A DNA stretch of 64,000 bases, taken from Pseudomonas viridiflava. GTDB lineage: Bacteria > Pseudomonadota > Gammaproteobacteria > Pseudomonadales > Pseudomonadaceae. Shown here in pieces: positions 25,229 through 33,121 of the stretch. The stretch is taken from assembly GCF_900582195.1 (NCBI RefSeq), contig NZ_UTHA01000087.1, positions 24,405-88,404 on the forward strand. The letters are read 5' to 3'. Below the pieces are notes generated by a model. It ran no database searches and was not told the origin of the DNA. It worked only from the letters and a program-made list of their open reading frames with translations. The position numbers and the translations under genes are program-made. Within the stretch, counting starts at the first letter, position 1; each line of letters begins with the position of its first letter.

Positions 25229-25402
25229 AGAGTGTAATATCTGCGGAATTGTAGATCGCTTTCGTTGCAGTCCATTAAGGTGGCGATGTCGAGGCGCATG
25301 AAGTCGCTCCAGTTGCCGCCGTCTGGGTTTAATTCTGCTGGGTTGATTACGATGTGGGCAGTGCGCGCAAATTGCTCGTGATGGTGTGAAAGGCTGGGAA
25401 GT
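25229..25402 (-). pseudogene. Remnant of a leftward gene cut by moron 1
   Basis: The minus strand carries a protein-like stretch (AHIVINPAELNPDGGNWSDF, then MRLDIATLMDCNESDLQF and RRYYTLY) with host-like codons, but it has no proper start and its 3' end runs into the AT-rich gene at 24524-25228. I infer a leftward early gene that lost its end when the moron was inserted. It may be a chance frame. Confidence 0.3.
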
Positions 25403-25693
25403 TCAGCCCGACACCTGCCGCGACTCTTCTTGGTGCGGCGCCTGCTGTACCGCGAGGATGATTCGCTCGAGGTGTTCGTAATCGGGATTTGGCTCGGTGG
25501 CGTCATCCGCCGAGTGCCACCATTCATCGCCAAAGAGCTTTCTCATCAGCGGGCAATGTGCGCCGGCCAGGTAGTCAATGGACGTCGCCTCCCGGATATC
25601 TTCAGCCTCGTCGAACAGCTCGCGTGCTTCTTCCTGATCGAGATGCCCATGTCGGCGATCTTTTAGCAGTGCGGCATGTGCCTTGTTTGCCAA
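25403..25693 (-). CDS. Phage hypothetical protein
   Basis: 96 residues (MANKAHAALLKDRRHGHLDQ...). It is acidic and helical with WWHSADDATEPNPDYEHLER near the C-terminus. It overlaps the 3' end of the next upstream gene by about 30 bp, typical of the packed early operon. No family recognised. Confidence 0.65.
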   Translation of the reverse strand: MANKAHAALLKDRRHGHLDQEEARELFDEAEDIREATSIDYLAGAHCPLMRKLFGDEWWHSADDATEPNPDYEHLERIILAVQQAPHQEESRQVSG

Positions 25694-25983
25694 GGCGTGC
25701 CACTGAACTGACGCGACCTCATCGCTTGATCCAAGTAGCCGATGATGTAACTGGTGTGCAGCTCACAGAAGAACTGGCCGAAGCTCAGCCCGTCCCACAT
25801 GCCGCCCCAGTAAGCGGTCCAGCTCTTTCCCCAGCAGCTGACGGTGATCTTGCCGCGCTTCGGTGACAGGTCCTCAAGGAACACGGTGATCGGATCGAGG
25901 CTTGGCGCGCCGGTGATCACCAGCTTGGTCACAGTCGAGCGCTCAATCTTCAGCGGCTCGGCCGGTTTGTTTTCTGTGGGCAT
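25663..25983 (-). CDS. Phage hypothetical protein
   Basis: 106 residues. The beta-rich first half (IERSTVTKLVITGAPSLDPI, then GKITVSCWGKSWTAYW) and DGLSFGQFFCELHTSYIIGY suggest a small folded domain of the kind found in early regions of Pseudomonas siphophages. Soluble, function unknown. Divergent from moron 2 over a 59-bp gap. Confidence 0.7.
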   Translation of the reverse strand: MPTENKPAEPLKIERSTVTKLVITGAPSLDPITVFLEDLSPKRGKITVSCWGKSWTAYWGGMWDGLSFGQFFCELHTSYIIGYLDQAMRSRQFSGTPWQTRHMPHC

Positions 25984-26042
25984 GGGGATACCTTGATTCC
26001 TGTTCGCGGTAAGCTCAGGGATTATTCAATGGAGGGCGGTCT

Positions 26043-26699
26043 ATGGGCAGGGTGCTGGCGATAATTGGGATCGCTCTTACTGTGGTGTATGCGCTTTTTG
26101 CTTGGTGGCTCGTTGGAGATCGAATCCAAACGCTTCAAACCATGGATTTGAACGAGGTTGGGGATTTTTTAGCGGGTGCATTTGGGCCGGTCACGATCCT
26201 CTGGCTAGTGTTAGGTTTTTTTCAACAAGGAATTGAGCTCCGCCAAGGAACGACAGCTCTGAATCTCCAGGCTGCGGAGCTTCGAAACTCCGTAGCACAG
26301 CAATGCGAGATGGTTGCCGCCCAAAAAGCCAGTCTCCTCAACTACGAAAAAACGCTCCATCCTTTGCTCGGGCTAGAGGTAACGTCAGCCGGATGGAAAG
26401 AGGATGACTTTGGTATTGAAATCAAAATCAGCAACTCCGGAGACTACTGTGAATCTGTAGTCGTGAAGCTTAACGCCGAAGATATGAAATCACGGCGTCG
26501 CAACATTGATCCGCTTATGACGGGCTCTAACTGCGTTTTGTCCTTTATGCGGCTTTCAGAGTGGGCGGATCTAAATGTCATAATTGAATATAGGATGAGA
26601 AACGGCACTACCAGTAGTCAGTCATTCTTGGTTACTCATCATTACGACGAGGGTTATGGCAATAGCTACAGCGTCACTAAGCTATCTTTCATGAGTTAA
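26043..26699 (+). CDS. Two-helix membrane protein, moron 2
   Basis: 218 residues; GGAGG lies about 7 bases upstream of ATG 26043. Two N-terminal transmembrane helices (VLAIIGIALTVVYALFAWWL; VTILWLVLGFFQQGIEL) flank GDFLAGAFGPV, the same arrangement as in the proteins at 19814, 28883 and 30568. A charged helix (RQGTTALNLQAAELRNSVAQ) and a C-terminal domain of beta character (IEIKISNSGDYCESVVVKL) follow. It is rightward in a leftward operon. An exclusion or abortive-infection role is inferred from architecture only. Confidence 0.68.
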   Translation: MGRVLAIIGIALTVVYALFAWWLVGDRIQTLQTMDLNEVGDFLAGAFGPVTILWLVLGFFQQGIELRQGTTALNLQAAELRNSVAQQCEMVAAQKASLLNYEKTLHPLLGLEVTSAGWKEDDFGIEIKISNSGDYCESVVVKLNAEDMKSRRRNIDPLMTGSNCVLSFMRLSEWADLNVIIEYRMRNGTTSSQSFLVTHHYDEGYGNSYSVTKLSFMS

Positions 26700-26763
26700 T
26701 ACTTTGGCTACTGCAAGTGAAATTTTGTCTTTCAGCCAATTGGGGCGGTCTTACAAATCATCG

Positions 26764-28809
26764 TTACGCTGCTGCGTAACGTGGCAGTGAACTTCGCCAC
26801 GGGTCATTGGCCCTGGCCAGCGCTGCCATCGGGGGCGGGCTGACGCTGTTGCCGCACATGTGGACCTGCTGGGTCTTGGTGAATGGCTTTCCGTCGGCAC
26901 CGTGGCTGATGATGTAGTCGGCGGGGAAGCCTTGAGCCTTGTACAGCTCGGCCGGTTGTAGCATCCGCAGGCAGATGTCGACGATCACGTACGGCGTGCC
27001 CTTGATGGTGACGGTGACCAGTCCCAGACGATCCTTGGTGGTGATGGTTGGCGCTGGTGCGTCGGCGGCGCTCATGTTCTCGGTGCCGTAGTAGCTGATC
27101 AGGAATGCCGCGACCCGCAGCGCGCCGTCCTCCACCTCTGGCGAGAGTTGCAACTCGACCAGAGAACTCTTGCCGCCACCACCGGCCGTGATGGTCGGCG
27201 CTGGTTCGTCCACACCTTGGCCAACGCTGGCGCCGAACTGGCGTTCCATGAAAGCAGTGACCAGCCCGTGATGAGTGCCGCCGGCGCTGATGGTGTGCAG
27301 CGGATCGGCTGTGTTCCGCGCATCGCAGTTGCCGCGCAGGTGCACCAGGTTCGCTGTCACCAGTTGCTGCTGACTGCCTGTGTTGGTTACCGTGGTCATC
27401 GGATCGTCGACGCTCTTGGCGTCGGTGGTATTGAAGCCTCCGTTCATCTGCGCCATGAACACGGTTGAGATACCCATGGCGTGGGCGGCGCCGGCGGGGC
27501 GCTGGTAGTTGCCGCCGCTAGTGATGGTCGGCAGCGGTTCGTCGAGCGCCTTGCCTTCATCCGAGAACCGGAATTTCACCAGGTGAGCCGCGGCGAGCGC
27601 GCGGTGGCCACGCGTCATCAAGGTGCCGAGAGGCTTGTCCGCCGCTACTGGGTTTCCGGCATATACCGGGCCACCGGCGCCGACGAGCACCGGACTGATC
27701 AGCGTCAGCTCGCCGCGATTCGCACAGGTCACCGTCGGCAACGGGGCGTGTGGATCGTTGACCCGGTCGCTGCCCTGATGGGTTGCTGGCGCAATAATTG
27801 GGCTGGCCATGGCGAACGATCCGCCGCGCGGCCAAGAAGTTACGGTGCGCAGCGGGTCGTGTGCCGACTGAACACTTTCGCCCGACCAGTTCGCGATCGG
27901 CACGATGAATGGGTCAGCGGCATCGATGACGAACTTCTTCATGCCCTTGGCAATCCGGCGCAGGGTGGCGGGTGCCAGCGGCTTTGCCCGATCGAAAATG
28001 CTTTTGCTCGGGATGGTCCAGTCGATGCATTCGGCGGCGGTGCGCCACTTCAGCTGGCCCTTGGCCGGGTTCTTCGCGTGGGTCGGCTCGGGCCACACAA
28101 TCGCCTGTCCATCGCAGCGGGCGATCATGAACAGCCGCTCACGGCTGGTCGGTGCACCGAAGTCGCAGGCCTTGATGACCCGCCATTCGACGGCGTAGCC
28201 CAAACGCTGCAGCTCGGCGACGAACACTGTCCACGTTTGCCCGCGGCGTTTCGGGTCAGGCACCAGGAACTGCTGGTGAACCGGCACAACTTCGCCAGGC
28301 TCGGCGATGGCGCCGCCCAGCTTCATCACGCGGCCGGTCGACTTGCAGCGCTTGGCGATCAGCGGCCCCCACTGGAGGATCTGTTTCACGTTCTCCAAGC
28401 TGATGACGCGCGGCTTCTTCTTGCCGGCCCACTTCAGGCCGATCCACGACAGATTGCGGATCTCGCGCTTGCGTGGCTGTCCGCCGGCGGCTTGGCTGTG
28501 ATGCGTGCAATCCGGCGACATGTGGAACCAACCAACGGCCTTGCCGCCACATTCGGTGTCGGGGTCTCCATCGAAGACGTCGGTGGTGTAGTGCACCGCG
28601 CCCGGGTGGTTCACGGTGTGCATGCTGATCGCTTGGGGGCTGTGATTCTTCGCGACATTCACCGCGCGACCCAAGCCCATCTCCAGCCCGGTACCGGCAC
28701 CGCCGCCACCGCAGAAGAAGTCGACAACGATCTCATCGTCCTGAGTGCTGAAGCCGAGTCCGTATTGAGTTTTGAAATCGAAGGGGTGTTTCTTCTGTTG
28801 CGCTGACAT
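26764..28809 (-). CDS. DNA (cytosine-5) methyltransferase with repeat domain
   Basis: 681 residues. Motif I is DFFCGGGGAGTG (30-41), motif IV SPDC (98-101, nucleophile Cys101, with Asp in place of the usual Pro), motif VI LENV (138-141), and motif X GNSVSPP near the C-terminus. Between them, about residues 315-590, lie about eight repeats of a roughly 35-residue unit with core PLxT(V/I)T..GG, in place of an ordinary target-recognition region. Its probable role is modifying phage DNA against host restriction; the target is unknown. Its start overlaps in antisense an upstream ATG of the next rightward frame. Confidence 0.85.
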   Translation of the reverse strand: MSAQQKKHPFDFKTQYGLGFSTQDDEIVVDFFCGGGGAGTGLEMGLGRAVNVAKNHSPQAISMHTVNHPGAVHYTTDVFDGDPDTECGGKAVGWFHMSPDCTHHSQAAGGQPRKREIRNLSWIGLKWAGKKKPRVISLENVKQILQWGPLIAKRCKSTGRVMKLGGAIAEPGEVVPVHQQFLVPDPKRRGQTWTVFVAELQRLGYAVEWRVIKACDFGAPTSRERLFMIARCDGQAIVWPEPTHAKNPAKGQLKWRTAAECIDWTIPSKSIFDRAKPLAPATLRRIAKGMKKFVIDAADPFIVPIANWSGESVQSAHDPLRTVTSWPRGGSFAMASPIIAPATHQGSDRVNDPHAPLPTVTCANRGELTLISPVLVGAGGPVYAGNPVAADKPLGTLMTRGHRALAAAHLVKFRFSDEGKALDEPLPTITSGGNYQRPAGAAHAMGISTVFMAQMNGGFNTTDAKSVDDPMTTVTNTGSQQQLVTANLVHLRGNCDARNTADPLHTISAGGTHHGLVTAFMERQFGASVGQGVDEPAPTITAGGGGKSSLVELQLSPEVEDGALRVAAFLISYYGTENMSAADAPAPTITTKDRLGLVTVTIKGTPYVIVDICLRMLQPAELYKAQGFPADYIISHGADGKPFTKTQQVHMCGNSVSPPPMAALARANDPWRSSLPRYAAA

Positions 28810-28871
28810 GAGTTATCCTTCGGGCGTGCGCCCGCTACTCAAAAATATGGGATTTCTTGATAGCGAAATTA

Positions 28872-28882
28872 GGGGGGGGGGG
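28872..28882 (+). repeat. 11-base G homopolymer at a start codon
   Basis: AGGGGGGGGGGG runs directly into ATG 28883. The AG5 part can serve as a Shine-Dalgarno sequence with 6-base spacing, so changes in tract length would change translation of the downstream gene; if translation starts at ATG 28847 or 28808 they would shift the frame. Confidence 0.85.
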
Positions 28883-29470
28883 ATGGATGTTGATACGAAA
28901 TCCTTAAACCGATGGGGAAAGCCTTTAAATATCGGTTTGTTTGGATTAGCTGCTCTTGTTGTGATTGCAGTAGGGTTCTACTTGAGTGTATTCAATAATG
29001 GTCTTTCGCCTAAGTCTGGCAGTTGGTCAAACTTCGGTTCTTTCTTTGGAGGCTTGATTGGCCCTGGTATTTCTCTGGTTACGCTTATAGCTCTGCTTCG
29101 TACTATTGATCTTCAGCTTGAGCAGAGTGCACACTTTGTTGAAGAGGGGAGCTCTGCAAGGCTTTCTGAGTACAAGGCAAGTCAGCTCAGATTGCTGGAT
29201 CAGCAAATTTTGATGTATGACCGAATGATTGATAGGTATGAGGCTGATGTCGAACGAATATCTTTGTATTCACGTAGTACAGGCACTGTCAGAACCGCTG
29301 ATTTGAATTCTGCGCGGAGCAATCTAGAAGGTGCTGAACGTGAAATAAAACTTTTAATACAGCTTTCCGTTATGCTTTCATTAGATGAGTTTAAAACTCT
29401 CGAAGAGTTACGGACTAAGGTGCAGCAAGGGCTGCGTTCTATCAATCCAAACCTCTACGACCTCACTTAA
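28883..29470 (+). CDS. Two-helix membrane protein, moron 3, possibly phase-variable
   Basis: 195 residues from ATG 28883; in-frame ATGs at 28847 and 28808 would add 12 or 25 residues through the G tract. Two transmembrane helices (NIGLFGLAALVVIAVGFYLS; GISLVTLIALLRTI) flank WSNFGSFFGGLIGPG, matching the motif of the related proteins. Then a coiled coil (YKASQLRLLDQQILMYDRMI) and a helical C-terminus. AT-rich and opposite to the early operon. Putative exclusion function, with on/off or level control by slippage. Confidence 0.65.
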   Translation: MDVDTKSLNRWGKPLNIGLFGLAALVVIAVGFYLSVFNNGLSPKSGSWSNFGSFFGGLIGPGISLVTLIALLRTIDLQLEQSAHFVEEGSSARLSEYKASQLRLLDQQILMYDRMIDRYEADVERISLYSRSTGTVRTADLNSARSNLEGAEREIKLLIQLSVMLSLDEFKTLEELRTKVQQGLRSINPNLYDLT

Positions 29471-29474
29471 ATAA

Positions 29475-29784
29475 CTACATGCCCTCACTTGCGCTTGCGA
29501 ATTCCTCAAGCTGTCGCGACCATTTTTCATTGGCGATTAGTTCCGGTCGCGACATGCTGGCGAATCGTTCTGATTCATTGGCCAACGCCGCAGCCAGATT
29601 GATGATGAACGTCGACACCGTCTCCTGCCATTCCTCGAAGCTGTGTCGTTTGCCGAGAATCAGCAAGGCATCATCGAGCGCTTTCGAAACAATCAGCGAT
29701 CGCTTTCTCGGCGCCGATCCGATCGAGCAGCGCCTTCTCCTTGGCGCGCTTGTCCTTCTGCAATTCCGCGTTGCTCTTAGCCAT
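29475..29784 (-). pseudogene. Frameshifted small early gene
   Basis: From ATG 29784 the frame MAKSNAELQKDKRAKEKALL... runs to an early TGA near 29673, whereas an overlapping frame continues KALDDALLILGKRHSFEEWQ to a stop at 29475. The total is 310 bp, one base more than a multiple of three. The intact relative at 31378-31719 starts the same way (MAKSGQERSAKAAEKR) and shares the upstream sequence, so this copy is probably a broken paralogue. A sequencing error or programmed shift are alternatives. Confidence 0.55.
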
Positions 29785-29865
29785 GGCCTACCAATTCAAT
29801 TCCGCTGGCCGGCTCGTTACCAGGTGGTGTATCTATGGCTCAACTCACACTGGCAGGAGGCCGAC

Positions 29866-30054
29866 ATGAGGTTGCAGAGCGATGTAGATGCGCTGGCGGC
29901 GATCGAAGAGGACGCCAAGGCAATGCTGAAACGGATAGGGCTGCCTGACGATGCAGTGAAGCTGGAGGTGGTCGTGTTCCTTCGGGAGGTGATCGACCTG
30001 GCCAGCTACATGGAGTCGAAGCATCGAATCGTTGAGCCGCCGAGCTTCGTATGA
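29866..30054 (+). CDS. Small phage protein
   Basis: 62 residues, MRLQSDVDALAAIEEDAKAM to the C-terminal IVEPPSFV, helical and acidic. AGGAGG lies 5 bases upstream of ATG 29866, the strongest ribosome site in this part. It is rightward, but unlike the AT-rich morons it has phage-like GC-rich codons. Function unknown. Confidence 0.65.
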   Translation: MRLQSDVDALAAIEEDAKAMLKRIGLPDDAVKLEVVVFLREVIDLASYMESKHRIVEPPSFV

Positions 30055-30076
30055 GGCGCTTGGGCCAGGAAGTCGA

Positions 30077-30478
30077 TCAGGCGCGCCGGACCTTGAAGTG
30101 CAACATCGCCTTGATGCTGTGGCAGTAATCCTGAAGCCGCTCGTAGGCTTTGTATTTGGCCTGACTTCGAGTGGCTGCCCACACCCTTACCAGATCTTCG
30201 CGGGCCTCGCGGTTCCAGTCGAGATCGTCCCAGTCATGCTTGAACGGCAGGACCAGCCATTCTTTCAACGGCAGCGTCTCTGCCATTTCGCCGTACTGCA
30301 TTTCGTGGGTGGGGTGGTAATTGCCGATCCGCTTCTTCGGGTCTTCATCCAGTACCACGCCGATGTAATGGCCGCGATCCGCCAAGATTACGCCGGGCTT
30401 CCCGTAGGCTATGACGCGACGGCCGATCTCGGCGGGCACTTGATAATGCTGTCGGACGTATGCGCAGTTGTGGCTCAT
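30077..30478 (-). CDS. Phage hypothetical protein
   Basis: 133 residues starting MSHNCAYVRQHYQVPAEIGR. The N-terminal half resembles a small beta-barrel (RRVIAYGKPGVILADRGHYI, GVVLDEDPKKRIGNYHPTHE); the C-terminal half is helical (SQAKYKAYERLQDYCHSIKA). Proteins of this look are frequent in Pseudomonas and Burkholderia prophage early regions; no function is known. Confidence 0.7.
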   Translation of the reverse strand: MSHNCAYVRQHYQVPAEIGRRVIAYGKPGVILADRGHYIGVVLDEDPKKRIGNYHPTHEMQYGEMAETLPLKEWLVLPFKHDWDDLDWNREAREDLVRVWAATRSQAKYKAYERLQDYCHSIKAMLHFKVRRA

Positions 30479-30567
30479 GGATTTCTCCAGTCAGGTACTG
30501 CCCACCGTGACTGGGTGCGGCAATGGTTGATATAGTGGCAATTTGATAATTTAACTAAGGGAGAGTC

Positions 30568-31371
30568 ATGGATACTTGGGAATCTAGGTTGGAGGAGCGC
30601 AAGTTAAAAATTGCGATTAGCGTGGCGGTATCAATTGTTATCGTTGGTGTGGCTCTGATAGGTCTTGTGTTGTGCGTTTATGTTGAACAATTTGGAGTCG
30701 TTAGAGCGAATAGCCAAGAGATATGGGGGCAGTTTGGTGACTTTGTAGGAGGACTCACTAATCCCGCGCTAAGTTTTCTCTCGCTTTTAGTTTTGCTGTT
30801 GGCGCTATATGTGCAGGTTAGAGAGTCAAGGAAAACTTCTAAAGCGCTAGTGGCGCAACTTGAAGCATTGAAAAAAGATAGGTTTGAAGCGACATTTTTC
30901 AAAATTCTTGAGCGGATGGAAGAAAGTTCGGAGCGACTCGGTAATGATGTGCCTATTCCCGACGGTAGTCATAAAAGCTTTGCTTTTTGGGTTTCGGAGA
31001 GAATTCGTAAGATAGAACCGCCGGATAAGAGTTTGAGTTATCTCCAGAAAGCTCGTTATTTTAGGAATGCGCTGATTGATATTTTTCAAGAAGGTCTTAT
31101 TGATGATGTGGTATTGCAATGGTTTCGGCGTGTCAAGAAGGTTCAGGAGTATATTAATCATTCCACCCTTTCGGATTTGGATAAGGAGTTATATAGAAGC
31201 ATCTTTGTCGATAGTTTTGGTGCGAAAGAGCATTTGATGTATTACGCGCTTGCGTATGTTTATACGCCTCATGTTAAACGGATGACTAGGAGAGATAATA
31301 TAGGGTGGAGGGTTACTAGGACAAATTCTTGGGCGGTGCATTTCAATAATTATTTTTCTGTTACATCGTAA
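30568..31371 (+). CDS. putAbiC-like membrane protein, moron 4
   Basis: 267 residues; AAGGGAGAG precedes ATG 30568. Two transmembrane helices (IAISVAVSIVIVGVALIGLV; ALSFLSLLVLLLALYVQV) flank WGQFGDFVGGLTNPALSF, nearly the same motif as in the chromosomal protein at 19814. Then RESRKTSKALVAQLEALKKD, the block FEATFFKILERMEE and FGAKEHLMYYALAYVY. This is the order I associate with the putative abortive-infection family putAbiC. AT-rich, rightward, flanked by leftward early genes. Confidence 0.68.
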   Translation: MDTWESRLEERKLKIAISVAVSIVIVGVALIGLVLCVYVEQFGVVRANSQEIWGQFGDFVGGLTNPALSFLSLLVLLLALYVQVRESRKTSKALVAQLEALKKDRFEATFFKILERMEESSERLGNDVPIPDGSHKSFAFWVSERIRKIEPPDKSLSYLQKARYFRNALIDIFQEGLIDDVVLQWFRRVKKVQEYINHSTLSDLDKELYRSIFVDSFGAKEHLMYYALAYVYTPHVKRMTRRDNIGWRVTRTNSWAVHFNNYFSVTS

Positions 31372-31377
31372 TAGAAT

Positions 31378-31719
31378 TCACAGTGGGGCGGGATTATGGG
31401 ATTCAATAATTTCATCTCCGGGATTGCGTTTTAGCTCAGCCAAGCTTTCACTCCGAAACATCCGCGCCACGTTTTCGCTTATCTGCACTTTGTGGCGCGG
31501 ACTGCCTATCGCCTGATAAGAAAGGGTTGGCCCGAGCGCATGAGCGTTCAAAATCAAGTTCTGAATCGCCTCGCTCATTTCCTCGATGCCGTTCCAGGCC
31601 ATCAGCTCATCAAGCTTCTGGCGGGTGCCGAGCCTGACCCGGTGCCGCAACTCCTTCTCGTCGTACTGCACCCGCTTCTCGGCAGCTTTGGCCGATCGTT
31701 CTTGTCCACTCTTGGCCAT
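31378..31719 (-). CDS. Small early protein, ribbon-helix-helix-like
   Basis: 113 residues (MAKSGQERSAKAAEKRVQYD...). The basic N-terminus is followed by LRHRVRLGTRQKLDELMAWN and EMSEAIQNLILNAHAL, a strand and two helices as in Arc/MetJ-type DNA-binding proteins; this is a structural guess. It is the intact paralogue of the broken gene at 29475-29784, and both share TTCAATTCCGCTGGCCGGC upstream. Confidence 0.6.
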   Translation of the reverse strand: MAKSGQERSAKAAEKRVQYDEKELRHRVRLGTRQKLDELMAWNGIEEMSEAIQNLILNAHALGPTLSYQAIGSPRHKVQISENVARMFRSESLAELKRNPGDEIIESHNPAPL

Positions 31720-31883
31720 GGCCTACCTCTTCAATTCCGCTGGCCGGCAAGTCCAGCCAGGCCTGTCGTTTTCGCTACTGGGGAGCATCTCATACTGCTG
31801 CTATCTACAGGATCCTGTAAGTGGTGGCAATTTGGTTTTATTTGAGGTATTAGATATCGCTACTTTAATAGAGGAGTGTCATA

Positions 31884-32513
31884 GTGACGATTGATAATCT
31901 GATGCTTACTGTGCATAGGGTTCCGGAAATAACCTTGAACACTGGTACTGATTGGGTTGCCATTTTAGGCTCCATGGCAGCTATTATTGCAGTTGTTGTA
32001 GGCTCTATTTATAATGCGAGTTCATTCAAGAAAACAATAATCAGTCAAGAAACAATCGCAAAAAAGAATGTTGCATTTCAGGAGAATAGAAGCAGGTCGG
32101 AGTTTCTGGCGAAAAGTCGGTTGGAATGGATTGCACTAATTAGAGAGCAAGTGGCCCATTTTTTATCATTGGGTCAATCTGTTCATGACCTATCTAAATA
32201 TGTAAAAGATACCTCTTCGGTTTCGGGGGTTGATAAAGATAAAGCCTTTGACGTGCCTGATGAATCTCTCAAGTTACGACGTACCGAGTTATACGATAAG
32301 CTCGCAAAGGCAAGGTTGCATTTTGCTCAGTTAGAATTGTTGTTAAGTCCAAATGACATGAATTCTAAAAAGCTGGTCTCTGCTATGAGTGACTACATCC
32401 AAGCGGCATGTGAATATAGGGGAATTGTAGATAAGGGGCAGGCAGTCGTAAGTGTTACCCAGGAAATACTTCGAAGAGAGTGGGATAAAGTCTCGACTAT
32501 GGAGGTCCCTTAA
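31884..32513 (+). CDS. Single-pass membrane protein, moron 5
   Basis: 209 residues from GTG 31884, with GAGGAG 7 bases upstream. One transmembrane helix near residues 24-45 (WVAILGSMAAIIAVVVGSIY) is followed by a cytosolic helical domain (SRSEFLAKSRLEWIALIREQ; LRRTELYDKLAKARLHFAQL). AT-rich, rightward in the leftward operon. The short N-terminus plus a tyrosine- and lysine-rich helical cytosolic part recurs in many small defence-associated membrane proteins. No family assigned. Confidence 0.62.
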   Translation: MTIDNLMLTVHRVPEITLNTGTDWVAILGSMAAIIAVVVGSIYNASSFKKTIISQETIAKKNVAFQENRSRSEFLAKSRLEWIALIREQVAHFLSLGQSVHDLSKYVKDTSSVSGVDKDKAFDVPDESLKLRRTELYDKLAKARLHFAQLELLLSPNDMNSKKLVSAMSDYIQAACEYRGIVDKGQAVVSVTQEILRREWDKVSTMEVP

Positions 32514-32557
32514 GTATAACGTTTTTCAAGTTGATGTGGTCGCTGAGAATGCTGACC

Positions 32558-33121
32558 TCACTTGATCCTGATCGAGCTTTCGCCGCGCTCAAGGTGAGCC
32601 CAGACTGGTTCCGGTAGCCGTTCATGTTCCGCGTCTTCGCCGGCTTCGATGCGCTTGCGCACCGCGTCGTTGTGATCACGGATTTCTTTGAGCTTCACGG
32701 CGATAGTTTTCTTGTCTGGAGTGATCACGCTCTTCAACGTGACAAACTCGTCAGGCACTGCTTGCTCGTTGTCGACAATGACCTTCTCGGGCGAGAGCGC
32801 CAGTGTGATAGTGAACAGTGGTCGCTTGATCGACTTGATGTCTGCGGCCTCCATGTTCCGGCGCAGGTAATCGCTGAGCTGGCCCACGGTGTTTTTTTTG
32901 ATGCGTTTGAGTTCGTTGAGGCGGTCGACTTCCTTGTCGATTGCGTCGATGTCACCTTCAATGTTCCGGCGCAGCATGACGACGTTGTCGGCCTTCACTT
33001 CGAACTCGCCCTTGATGCCGTCCATGGTGTCTTGGATGGCCTGGCGCAGTCCTTCGTCGTCGCTGTCAGCCAAGGCTGCGAGCTCGGCCATCTGCACATT
33101 CAGTTTGTAGAGATCGGTCAT
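32558..33121 (-). CDS. Siphovirus Gp157 family protein
   Basis: 187 residues. The long N-terminal coiled coil (GLRQAIQDTMDGIKGEFEVK; IDAIDKEVDRLNELKRIKKN), then YLRRNMEAADIKSIKRPLFT and the strand-rich end with VPDEFV are the Gp157 layout. Gp157 of the Streptococcus thermophilus phage Sfi set is linked to phage resistance and recombination clusters; its molecular role is unclear. Its ATG overlaps the stop of the recombinase gene (ATGA), so they are coupled. Confidence 0.82.
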   Translation of the reverse strand: MTDLYKLNVQMAELAALADSDDEGLRQAIQDTMDGIKGEFEVKADNVVMLRRNIEGDIDAIDKEVDRLNELKRIKKNTVGQLSDYLRRNMEAADIKSIKRPLFTITLALSPEKVIVDNEQAVPDEFVTLKSVITPDKKTIAVKLKEIRDHNDAVRKRIEAGEDAEHERLPEPVWAHLERGESSIRIK

